Under the pieces are notes generated by a model. The model was not told the origin of the DNA. It did no database searches and worked only from the letters and a program-made list of their open reading frames with translations. 64,000 nt of DNA from Calliopsis andreniformis (Eukaryota > Arthropoda > Insecta > Hymenoptera > Andrenidae). The DNA lies in assembly GCF_051401765.1 (NCBI RefSeq), contig NW_027480423.1, positions 13,082,001-13,146,000 of the forward strand, in the 5' to 3' direction. Shown here piece by piece: positions 37,301-49,174 of the stretch. A program made the position numbers and the translations under genes. The first letter of the stretch is position 1; each line of letters starts with the position of its first letter.

Positions 37301-38404
37301 ACAATATAAATGCAACAGCTTTTCCATCGTATAAAATGAATAATTGCAAAGAGTGTGAAAGTAATGGTCATTTCTGCGTTCCGGGGAACCTAGGTTTCAC
37401 TCTAGGGCGTAGCTCCACCAGATCGAATAGTTAAGGCCTAAGAAGTGAACGCCAGAAGCATAAAATACAATATAAATACAACAGTTTTTCCATCGTATAA
37501 ACCTGATAATTGCAACCAGTATGAAAGTTATGGTCATTTCTACTTTCCGGGCAACCTAGGATTCACCCTAGGGCGTTGCTCCAAAAGATTGAATAGTTAG
37601 TGCCTTAGAAGTCAACGCCCGAAGCATAAAATGCAATAAAAATACAACTGTTTTTCCATCATATAACAGGAGTACTTGCAACCAGTTTGAAAGTGATGGT
37701 CATTTCTACGTTCCGGGCACCCTAGGCTTCACTCGAGGGCGTTGCTCCACCATATCGAATACTTAGTGCCTTAGAAGTCAACGCCAGAAGCATAAAATAC
37801 AATATAAATGCAACAGTTCTTCCATCGTATAACAGGAATAATTGCAACCAGTTTGAAAGTTATGGTCATTTCTACTTTCCGGGCAACCTAGGCTTCATCC
37901 TAGGGCGTTGTTCCACCCGATCGAATAGTTAGGGCCTTAGAAGTCAACGCGCGGAACATAAAACACAAAATAAATAGAACAGTTTTTCCATTGTATAAAT
38001 CGAATAATTGCTACCAGTGTGAAAGTTATGATCATTTCTAAGTTCCGGGCAACCTAGGCTTCACCCTAGTGCGTTGTTCCACCAGATCGAATAGTTAAGG
38101 CCTAAGGAGTGAACGCCAGAAGCATAAAATACAATATAAATACAACAGTTTTACCATCGTATAAAACGGATAATTGCAACCAGTATGAAAGTTATGGTCA
38201 TTTCTACTTTCCGGGCAATCTAGGATTCACCTTAGGACGTTGCTCCACCAGATCGAATAGTTAGTGCCTTAGAATTCAACGCCACAAGCATAAAATACAA
38301 TATAAGTACAACAGTTTTTCCATCGTATAGAACGAATAATTGCAACCAGTATGAAAGTGATGGTCATTTCTACGTTCCGGGAAACCAAGGCTTCACTCTA
38401 AGGC
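34346..38404 (+). repeat. Recombinant satellite with nine- and seven-monomer repeats
   Basis: Bases 34346-35050 resemble 24390-25090 (GGGGCTTAG at 24491 and 34447; ACGTTCCGGCAGCC at 24931 and 34887; offset 9956). Bases 35210-35820 resemble 25750-26360. Bases 35655-36440 match 37149-37934 at 1494 bases (nine monomers). From about 37934 the sequence instead follows 36772 onward at 1162 bases (seven monomers; TCAACGCGCGG at 36782 and 37944). The switch marks a recombination joint. Confidence 0.87.
35499..35515 (-). promoter_or_regulatory. CENP-B-box-like word with 8 of 9 core bases (third copy)
   Basis: This is the third occurrence of the CACCG variant. It follows the same GGGACTAAGAAG and AATACTATATAAATACCAC markers, so it is a paralogous copy of the same monomer and not an independent mutation. 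Confidence 0.25.
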
Positions 38405-41400
38405 GTTGCTCCAATAGATCGAATAGTTAGTGCGTTAGAAGTCAACGTCAGAAGCATAAAATACAGTATAGATACAACAGCTTTTCCATCGGACAAAACG
38501 AATAATTGCATCCAGTTCGAAAGTGATGGTCATTTCTACGTTCCGGGCACCCTAGGCTTCACTCTAGGGCGTTGCTCCACCAGATCGAATAGTTAGTGCC
38601 TTAGAATTCAACGCCACAAGCATAAAATACAATATAAGCACAACAGTTTTTCCATCGTATAAAACGAATAATTGCAACCAGTATGAAAGTGATGGTCATT
38701 TCTACGTTCCGGGAAACCAAGGCTGCACTCTAAGGCGTTGCTCCACCAGATCGAATAGTTAGGGCCTAAGAAGTCAACGCCAGAAGCATAAAATACAATA
38801 TAAATGCAACAGCTTTTCCATCGTATAAAATGAATAATTGCAAAGAGTGTGAAAGTAATGGTCATTTCTACGTTCCGGGCAACCTAGGTTTCACTCTAGG
38901 GCGTAGCTCCACGAGATCGAATAGTTAGTGCCTTAGAAGTCAACGTCAGAAGCGTAAAATACAGTATAAATACAACAGTTCTTCCATCGTATAAAACGAA
39001 TAATTGCAACCAGTATGAAAGTTATGGACATTTCTACTTTCCAGGCAACCTAGGCTTCACCCTAGGGCGTTGCTCCACTAGGTCAAATACTTAGGGCCTT
39101 AGAAGTCAACACGCGAAACATAAAACACAAAATAAATACAACAGTTTTTCCATTGTATAAATCGAATAATTGCTACTAGTGTGAAAGTTATGGCCATTTC
39201 TACGTTCCGGGAAACCTAGGCTTCACCCTAGTGCGTTGTTACACCATATCGAATAGCTAAGGCCTAAGAAGTGAACGCCAGAAGCATAAAATACAATATA
39301 AATACAACAGTTTTTCCATCGTATAAACCGGATAATTGCAACCAGTATGAAAGTTATGGTCATTTCTACTTTCCGGTCAACCTAGGATTCACCCTCGGGC
39401 GTTGCTCCAACAGATTGAATAGTTAGTGCCTTAGAAGTCAACGCCCGAAGCATAAAAAGCAATAAAAATACAACAGTTTTTCCATCATATAACAGGAGTA
39501 ATTGCAACCAGTTTGAAAGTGATGGTCATTTCTACGTTCTGGGCACCCTAGGCTTCAATCTAGGGCGTTGCTCCACCATATCGAATACTTAGTGCCTTAG
39601 AAGTCAACGTCAGAAGCATAAAATACAGTATAAATGCAACAGTTCTTCCGTCGTATAAAACGAATAATTGAAACCAGTATGAAAGTTATGGACATTTCTA
39701 CTTTCCAGGCAACCTAGGCTTCACCCTAGGGCGTTGCTCCACTAGATCGAATAGTTAGGGCCTTAGAAGACAACGCGCGAAACATAGAACACAAAATAAA
39801 TAGAACAGTTTTTCCATTGTATAAATCGAAAAATTGCTACCAGTGTGAAAGTTATGGCCATTTCTACGTTCTGGGAAACCTAGGCTTCACCCTAGTGCGT
39901 TGTTCCACCAGATCCAATAGTTAAGCCCTAAGAAGTGAACGCCAGAAGCATAAAATACAATATAAATACAACAGTTATTTCATCGTATAAAACGAATAAT
40001 TGCAACCAGTGTGAAGGTTATGGTCATTTCTATGTTCCGGGCAACCTAAGCTTCACTCTAGGGCGTTGCACCACCAGATCGAACAGTTAGTGCCTTAGAA
40101 CTCAACGCCAGAAGCATAAAATACAATATAAATACAACAGTTTTTCCATCGTATAAAACGAATAATTGCAACCAGTATGAAAGTCATGGTCATTTCTACG
40201 TTACGGGAAACCAAGTCTTCACTCTCGGGCGTTTCTCCAATAGATCGAATAGTTAGTGCGTTAGAAGTCACCGTCAGAAGCATAAAATACAGTATAGATA
40301 CAACAGTTTTTCCATCGTACCAAACGAATAATTGCAACCAGTTCGAAAGTGATGGTCATTTCTACGTTCCGGGCACCCTAGGCTTCACTCTAGGGCGTTG
40401 CTCCACCAGATCGAATAGCTAGTGCCTTAGAATTCAACGCCACAAGCATAAAATACAATATAAGCACAACAGTTTTTCCATCGTATAAAACGAATAATTG
40501 CAACCAGTATGAAAGTGATGGTCATTTCTACGTTCCGGGAAACCAAGGCTTCACTCTAAGGCGTTGCTCCACCAGATCGAATAGTTAGGGCCTAAGAAGT
40601 CAACGCCAGAAGCATAAAATACAATATAAATGCAAAAGCTTTTCAATCGTATAAAATGAATAATTGCAAAGAGTGTGAAAGTAATGGTCTTTTCTACGTT
40701 CCGGGCATCCTAGGTTTCACACTAGGGCGTAGCTCCACGAGATCGAATAGTTAGTGCCTTAGAAGTCAACGTCAGAAGCGTAAAATACAGTATAAATACA
40801 ACAGTTCTTCCATCGTATAAAAAGAATAATTGCGACCAGTATGAAAGTTATGGACATTTCTACTTTCCAGGCAACCTAGGCTTCACCCTAGGGCGTTGCT
40901 CCACTAGATCGAATAGTTAGGGCCTTAGAAGTCAACGCGCGAAACATAAAACACAAAATAGATAGAACAGTTTTTCCATTGTATAAATCGAATAATTGCT
41001 AGAAGTGTGAAAGTTATGGCCATTTCTACGTTCCGGGAAACCTAGACTTCACCCTAGTGCGTTGTTCCACCAGATCGAATAGTTAGTGCCTTAGAAGTCA
41101 ACGTCAGAAGCATAAAATACAGTATAAATACAACAGTTCTTCCATCGTATAAAACGAATAATTGCAACCAGTATGAAAGTTATGGACATTTCTACTTTCC
41201 AGGCAACCTAGGCTTCACCCTAGGGCGTTGCTCCACTAGATCGAATAGTTAGGGCCTTAGAAGACAACGCGCGAAACATAAAACACAAAATAAATACAAC
41301 AGTTTTTCCATTGTATAAATCGAGTAATTGCTACCAGTGTGAAAGTTATGGCCATTTCTACGTTCCGGGCAACCTAGGCTTCACCCTAGTGCGTTGTTCC

Positions 41401-41574
41401 ACCAGATCGAATAGTTAAGGCCTAAGAAGTGAACGCCAGAAGCATAAAATACAATATAAATACGACAGTTTTTCCATCGTATAAAACGAATAAGTGCAAC
41501 CAGTGTGAAAGTTATGGTCATTTCTACGTACCGGGCAACCTAGGCTTCACACTAGGGCGTTGCTCTACCAGATC
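38405..41574 (+). repeat. Eleven-monomer repeat (1826 bp offset) and flanks
   Basis: Bases 38405-39240 match 40231-41066. Anchors: TGCGTTAGAAG at 38431 and 40257, and CTCCACGAGATCG at 38907 and 40733. The module beginning with TGCGTTAGAAG recurs again at 42747 and 45237, so it has been copied at least four times. No break in monomer phase and no foreign sequence. The open frames near 38608-38865 and 40095-40422 are satellite readings. Confidence 0.87.
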
Positions 41575-43166
41575 GAATAGTTAGTGCCTTAGAATTCAAC
41601 GCCACAAGCATAAAATACAATATAAGCACAACAGTTTTTCCATCGTATAAAACGAATAATTGCAACCAGTATGAAAGTGATGGTCATTTCTACTATCCGG
41701 GCAACCTAGGCTTCACCCTAGGGCGTTGGTCCACCAGATCGAATAGTTAGGGCCTTAGAAGTCAACGCCAGAAGCATAAGGTACAACATAAAGACAACAG
41801 CTTTTACATCGTATAACAGGAACAATAGCAACCAGTGTGAAAGATATGGTCATTTCTACGTTCCGGGCAACCTAGGCGTCATTCTAAGGCGTTGCTCCAC
41901 CAGATCGAATAGTTACGGCCCAAGAAGTAAACGCCAGAAGCATAAAATACAATATAAATGCAACAGCTTTTCCATCGTATAAAATGAATAATTGCAAAGA
42001 GTGTGAAGGGAATGGTCATTTCTACGTTCCGGGCTACCTAGGTTTCACTCTAGGGCGTTGCTCCACCAGATCTAACAGTTAGTGCGTTAGAAGTCAACGT
42101 CAGAAGCATAAAATACAGTATAAATACTACAGCTTTTCCATCGTATAAAACGAATAATTGCAACCAGTATGAAAGTTATGGACATTTCTACTTTCCGGGC
42201 AACCTAGGCTTCACTCTCTGGCGTTGCTCCACCAGATCGAATAGTTAGGGCCTAAGAAGTCAACGCCGGAAGCATAAAATACAATATAAATGCAACAGGT
42301 TTTCCATCGTATAACAGGAATAATTGCAACCAGTTTGAAAGTTATGGTCATTTCTACTTTCCGGGCAACCTAGGCTTCACCCTAGGGCGTCGTTCCACCC
42401 GATCGAATAGTTAGGGACTAAGAAGCGAAAGCCAGAAGCATAAAATACAATATAAATACCACAGTTTTTCCATCGTATAAAACGAATAATTGCAACCAGT
42501 GTGAAAGTTATGGACATTTCTACTTTCCGGGCAACCTAGGCTTCACCCTAGGGCGATGCTCCACCAGATCGAATAGTTAGGGCCTTAGAAGTCAACGCGC
42601 GAAACATAAAACACAAAATAAATAGAACAGCTTTTCCATTGTATAAATCGAATAATTGCTACCAGTGTGAATGTTATGGTCATTTCTACGTGCCGGGCAA
42701 CCTAGGCTTCACCCTAGTGCGTTGTTCCACCAGATCGAATAGTTAGTGCGTTAGAAGTCAACGTCAGAAGCATAAAATACAGTATAGATACAACAGTTTT
42801 TCCATCGTACAAAACGAATAATTGCAACCAGATCGAAAGTGATGGTCATTTCTACGTTCCGGGCACCCTAGGCTTCACTCTAGGGCGTTGCTCCACCAGA
42901 TCGAATAGTTAGTGCCTTAGAATTCAACGCCACAAGCATAAAATACAATATAAGCACAACAGTTTTTCCATCGTATAAAACGAATAATTGCAACCAGTAT
43001 GAAAGTGATGGTCATTTCTACGTTCCGGGAAACCAAGGCTTCACTCTAAGGCGTTGCTCCACCAGATCGAATAGTTATGGCCTAAGAAGTCAACGCCAGA
43101 AGCATAAAATACAATATAAATGCAACAGCTTTTCCATCGTATAAAATGAATAATTGCAAAGAGTGT
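41575..43166 (+). repeat. Fifteen-monomer higher-order unit, duplicated part, copy 1
   Basis: Matches 44065-45656 at exactly 2490 bases (15 x 166). Anchors: GGTACAACATAAAGAC at 41780 and 44270, GAAGGGAATGG at 42005 and 44495, and TGCGTTAG at 42747 and 45237. A few substitutions separate the copies, for example CCAGATCGAAAG here near 42829 for CCAGTTCGAAAG near 45319. Confidence 0.9.
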
Positions 43167-44064
43167 GAAAGTAATGGTCATTTCTACGTTCCGGGCAACC
43201 TAGGTTTCACTCTAGGACGTAGCTCCACGAGATCGAATAGTTAGTGCCTTAGAAGTGAACGTCAGAAGCGTAAAATACAGTATAAATACAACAGTTCTTC
43301 CATCGTATAAAACGAATAATTGCAACCAGTATGAATGTCATGGTCATTTCTACGTTCCGGGAAACCAAGGCTTCACTCTAAGGCGTTGCTCCAACAGATC
43401 GAATAGTTAGGGCCTCAGAAGTCAACGCCAGAAGCATAAAATACAATATAAATACAACAGTTTTTCCATCGTATAAAACGAATAATTGCAACCACTAAGA
43501 AACTTATGGTCATTTCTACTATCCGGTCAACCTAGGCTTTACCCTAGGGCGATGCTGCACCCGATCGAATAGTTAGGGCCTTAGAAGTCAACGCGGGGAA
43601 CATAAAACACAAAATAAATAGAACAGTTTTTCCATTGTATAAATCGAATAATTGCTACCAGTGTGAAAGTTATGATCATTTCTAAGTTCCGGGCAACCTA
43701 GGCTTCACCCTAGTGTGTTGTTCCACCAGATCGAATAGTTAAGGCCTAAGGAGTGAACGCCAGAAGCATAAAATACAATATAAATACAACAGTTTTACCA
43801 TCGTATAAAACGGATAATTGCAACCAGTATGAAAGTTATGGTCATTTCTACTTTCCGGGCAACCTAGGATTCACCCTAGGGCGTTGCTCCAACAGATTGA
43901 GTAGTTAGTGCCTTAGATGTCAGCGCCCGAAGCATAAAATGCAATAAAAATACAACAGTTTTTCCATCATATTACAGGAGTAATTGCAACCAGCTTGAAA
44001 GTGATGGTCATTTCTACGTTCCGGGCACCCTAGGCTTCGCTCTAGGGCGTTGCTCCACCAGATC

Positions 44065-45656
44065 GAATAGTTAGTGCCTTAGAATTCAACGCCACAAGTA
44101 TAAAATACAATATAAGCACAACAGTTTTTCCATCGTATAAAACGAATAATTGCAACCAGTATGAAAGTGATGGTCATTTCTACTATCCGGGCAACCTAGG
44201 CTTCACCCTAGGGCGTTGGTCCACCAGATCGAATAGTTAGGGCCTTAGAAGTCAACGCCAGAAGCATAAGGTACAACATAAAGACAACAGCTTTTACATC
44301 GTATAACAGGAACAATAGCAACCAGTGTGAAAGATATGGTCATTTCTACGTTCCGGGCAACCTAGGCGTCATTCTAAGGCGTTGCTCCACCAGATCGAAT
44401 AGTTACGGCCCAAGAAGTAAACGCCAGAAGCATAAAATACAATATAAATGCAACAGCTTTTCCATCGTATAAAATGAATAATTGCAAAGAGTGTGAAGGG
44501 AATGGTCATTTCTACGTTCCGGGCTACCTAGGTTTCACTCTAGGGCGTTGCTCCACCAGATCTAACAGTTAGTGCGTTAGAAGTCAACGTCAGAAGCATA
44601 AAATACAGTATAAATACTACAGCTTTTCCATCGTATAAAACGAATAATTGCAACCAGTATGAAAGTTATGGACATTTCTACTTTCCGGGCAACCTAGGCT
44701 TCACTCTCTGGCGTTGCTCCACCAGATCGAATAGTTAGGGCCTAAGAAGTCAACGCCGGAAGCATAAAATACAATATAAATGCAACAGGTTTTCCATCGT
44801 ATAACAGGAATAATTGCAACCAGTTTGAAAGTTATGGTCATTTCTACTTTCCGGGCAACCTAGGCTTCACCCTAGGGCGTCGTTCCACCCGATCGAATCG
44901 TTAGGGACTAAGAAGCGAACGCCAGAAGCATAAAATACAATATAAATACCACAGTTTTTCCATCGTATAAAACGAATAATTGCAACCAGTGTGAAAGTTA
45001 TGGACATTTCTACTTTCCGGGCAACCTAGGCTTCACCCTAGGGCGATGCTCCACCAGATCGAATAGTTAGGGCCTTAGAAGTCAACGCGCGAAACATAAA
45101 ACACAAAATAAATAGAACAGCCTTTCCATTGTATAAATCGAATAATTGCTACCAGTGTGAATGTTATGGTCATTTCTACGTGCCGGGCAACCTAGGCTTC
45201 ACCCTAGTGCGTTGTTCCACCAGATCGAATAGTTAGTGCGTTAGAAGTCAACGTCAGAAGCATAAAATACAGTATAGATACAACAGTTTTTCCATCGTAC
45301 AAAACGAATAATTGCAACCAGTTCGAAAGTGATGGTCATTTCTACGTTCCGGGCACCCTAGGCTTCACTCTAGGGCGCTGCTCCACCAGATCGAATAGTT
45401 AGTGCCTTAGAATTCAACGCCACAAGCATAAAATACAATATAAGCACAACAGTTTTTCCATCGTATAAAACGAATAATTGCAACCAGTATGAAAGTGATG
45501 GTCATTTCTACGTTCCGGGAAACCAAGGCTTCACTCTAAGGCGTTGCTCCACCAGATCGAATAGTTAGGGCCTAAGAAGTCAACGCCAGAAGCATAAAAT
45601 ACAATATAAATGCAACAGCTTTTCCATCGTATAAAATGAATAATTGCAAAGAGTGT
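44065..45656 (+). repeat. Fifteen-monomer unit, copy 2
   Basis: Second copy of 41575-43166. It ends abruptly at GAGTGTGAA, where copy 1 continues with AGTAATGG but this copy continues with GGGAATGG, jumping back to the equivalent of 44495. It contains CCACAAGTATAAAATAC (near 44092) where the partner reads CCACAAGCATAAAATAC. Confidence 0.9.
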
Positions 45657-46437
45657 GAAGGGAATGGTCATTTCTACGTTCCGGGCTACCTAGGTTTCAC
45701 TCTAGGGCGTTGCTCCACCAGATCTAACAGTTAGTGCGTTAGAAGTCAACGTCAGAAGCATAAAATACAGTATAAATACTACAGCTTTTCCATCGTATAA
45801 AACGAATAATTGCAACCAGTATGAAAGTTATGGACATTTCTACTTTCCGGGCAACCTAGGCTTCACTCTCTGGCGTCGCTCCACCAGATCGAATAGTTAG
45901 GGCCTAAAAAGTCAACGCCAGAAGCATAAAATACAATATAAATGCAACAGGTTTTCCATCGTATAACAGGAATAATTGCAACCAGTTTGAAAGTTATGGT
46001 CATTTCTACTTTCCGGGCAACCTAGGCTTCACCCTAGGGCGTCGTTCCACCCGATCGAATAGTTAGGGACTAAGAAGCGAACGCCAGAAGCATAAAATAC
46101 AATATAAATACCACAGTTTTTCCATCGTATAAAACGAATAATTGCAACCAGTGTGAAAGTTATGGACATTTCTACTTTCCGGGCAACCTGGGCTTCACCC
46201 TAGGGCGATGCTCCACCAGATCGAATAGTTAGGGCCTTAGAAGTCAACTCGCGAAACATAAAACACAAAATAAATAGAACAGCTTTTCCATTGTATAAAT
46301 CGAATAATTGCTACCAGTGTGAAAGTTATGGTCATTTCTACGTGCCGGGCAACCTAGGCTTCACCCTAGTGCGTTGCTCCACCAGATCGAATAGTTAGTG
46401 CGTTAGAAGTCAACGTCAGAAGCATAAAATACAGTAT
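45657..46437 (+). repeat. Seven-monomer re-copy (1162 bp offset)
   Basis: Bases 45657-46437 repeat 44495-45275 at an offset of exactly seven monomers. It carries its own changes (GGCGTCGCTCC, CCTAAAAAGTC, CAACCTGGGC and CAACTCGCG). The end is marked where this copy reads CAGTATAAATGCAAC and the source CAGTATAGATAC. It is a partial third pass of the same unit after a register shift. Confidence 0.88.
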
Positions 46438-49174
46438 AAATGCAACAGCTTTTCCATCGTATAAAATGAATAATTGCAAAGAGTGTGAAAGTAATGGTCA
46501 TTTCTACGTTCCGGGCAACCTAGGTTTCACTATAGGGCGTTGCTCCACCAGATCGAATAGTTAGTGCCTTACAAGTCAACGTCAGAAGCATAAAATACAG
46601 TATAAATACAACAGTTTTTCCATCGTATAAAGCGAACAATTGCAACGAGTATGAAAGTTATGGTCATTTCTACTTTCCGGGGAACCTAGGACTCACCCTA
46701 GGGCGTTGCTCCAACAGATTGGACAGTTAGGGCCTTGGAAGTCAACGCCCGAAGCATAAAATGCAATAAAAATGCAACAGTTTTTCCATCATATAACAGG
46801 GATAGTTGCAACCAGTTTGAAGGTGATGGTCATTTCTACGTTCCGGGCACCCTAGGCTTCACTCTAGGGCGTTACTCCACCAGATCGAATAGTTAGTGCC
46901 TTAGAATTCAACGCCACAAGCATAAAATACAATATAAGCACAACAGTTTTTCCATCGTATAAAACGAATAATTGCATCCAGTATGAAAGTGATGGTCATT
47001 TCTACGTTCCGGGAAACCAAGGCTTCACTCTAAGGTGTTGCTCCACCAGATCGAATAGTTAGGGCCTAAGAAGTCAACGCCAGAAGCGTAAAATACAATA
47101 TAAATGCAACAGCTTTTCCATCGTATAAAATGAATAATTGCAAAGAGTGTGAAAGTAATGGTCATTTCTAAGTTCCGAGCAACCTAGGTTTCACTCTAGG
47201 GCGTAGTTCCACCAGATCGAATAGTTAGTGCCTTAGAAGTCTACGTCAGAAGCATAAAATACAGTATAAATACTACAGTTCTTCCATCGTATAAAACGAA
47301 TAATTGCAACCAGTATGAAAGTTATGGACATTTCTACTTTCCAGGCAACCTAGGCTTCACCCTAGGGCGTTGCTCCACTAGATCGAATAGTTAGGGCCTT
47401 AGAAGTCAACGCGCGAAACATAAAACAGAAAATAAATAGAACAGTTTTTCCATTGTATAAATCGAATAATTGCTACCAGTGTGAAAGTTATGGCCATTTC
47501 TACGTTCCGGGAAACCTAGGCTTCACCCTAGTGCGTTGTTCCACCAGATCGAATAGTTAAGGCGTAAGAAGGGAACGCCAGAAGCATAAAATACAATATA
47601 AATACAACAGTTTTACCATTGTATAAACCGGATAATTTCAACCAGTATGAAAGTTATGGTCATTTCTACTTTCCGGGCAACCTAGGATGCACCCTAGGTC
47701 GTTGCTCCAACATATTGAATAGTTAGTGCCTTAGAAGTCAACGCCAGAAGCATAAAATACAATATAAATGCAACAGTTTTTCCATCGTATAAAACGAATA
47801 ATTGCAACCAGTATGAAAGTTTTGGTCATTTCTACGTTCCGGGCAACCTAGGCTTCACTCTAGGGCGTTGCTCCACCAGCTCGAATGGTTGGTGCCTTAG
47901 AAGTCAACGTCAGGAGCTTAAAATACAATATAAATACAACAGTTTTTCCATCGTATAACAGGAATAATTGCAACCAGTGTGAAAGTGATGGTCATTTCTA
48001 CGTTCCGGGCACCCTAGGCTTCACTCTAGGGCGTTGCTCCACCAGATCGAATAGTTAGTGCCTTAGAATTCAACGCCACAAGCATAAAATACAATATAAG
48101 CACAACAGTTTTTCCATCGTATAAAACGAATAATTGCATCCAGTATGAAAGTGATAGTCATTTCTACGTTCCGTGAAACCTAGGCTTCACCCTAGTGCGT
48201 TGTTCCACCAGATCGAATAGTTAAGGCCTAAGAAGTGAACGCCAGAAACATAAAATACAGTATAAATACAACAGTTTTACCATCGTATAAACCGGACAAT
48301 TGCAACCAGTATGAAAGTTATGGTCATTTCTACTTTCCGGGCAACCTAGGATGCACCCTAGGCAGTTGCTCCAACAGACTGAATAGTTAGGGCCTTAGAA
48401 GTCAACGCCCGAAGCATAAAATGCAAAAAAATACAACAGTTTTTCCATCGTATAACAGGAATAATTGCAACCAGTGTGAAGGTGATGGTCATTTCTACGT
48501 TCCGGGCAACCCAGGCTTCACCCTAGGGCGTTGCTCCACCAGATCGAATAGTTAGGGCCTTAGAAGTCAACGCCAGAAGCGTAATGTACAATATAAATAC
48601 AACAGCTTTTCCATCGTATAACAGGAACAATAGCAACCAGTGTGAAAGATATGGCCATTTCTACGTTCCGGGCAACCTAGGCGTCACTCTAAGGCGTTGC
48701 TCCACCAGATCGAATAGTTAGTGCCTTAGAAGTCAACGTCAGAAGCATAGAATACAGTATAAATACAACAGTTTTTCCATCGTATAAAACGAATAATTGC
48801 AACCAGTGTGAAAGTTATGGTCATTTCTACGTTCCGGGCAACCTAGGCTTCACTCTAGGGCGTTGCTCCACCAGCTCGAATGGTTGGTGCCTTAGAAGTC
48901 AACGTCAGAAGCTTAAAATACAATATAAATACAACAGTTTTTCCATCGTATAACAGGAATAACTGCAACCAGTGTGAAAGTGATTGTGATTTCTACGTTC
49001 CGGGCAACCTAGGCTTCACCCTAGGGCGTGGCTCCACCAGATCGAATAGTTAGGGCCTTAGAAGTCAACGCTAGAAGCATAAGGTACAATATAAACACAA
49101 CTGCTTTTCAATCGTATAACAGGAACAATAGCAACCAGTGTGAAAGATATGGTCATTTCTACGTGCCGGGCAAC
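46438..49174 (+). repeat. Seventeen-monomer unit, first copy and flank
   Basis: Bases 46437-48000 match 49258-50820 at 2821 bases and 54070-55632 at about 7633. Anchors: ACTCACCCTAGGG at 46691 and 49512, TAAGGTGTTG at 47031 and 49852, and GGCGTAAGAAGGG at 47561 and 50382. The one-base shortfall from 17 x 166 is explained by a 165-bp A-run monomer (near 48424). Bases 47561-48560 also recur at 52871-53870 (offset 5310), and 48840-49384 recur at 58795-59339 (offset 9955). Confidence 0.88.
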
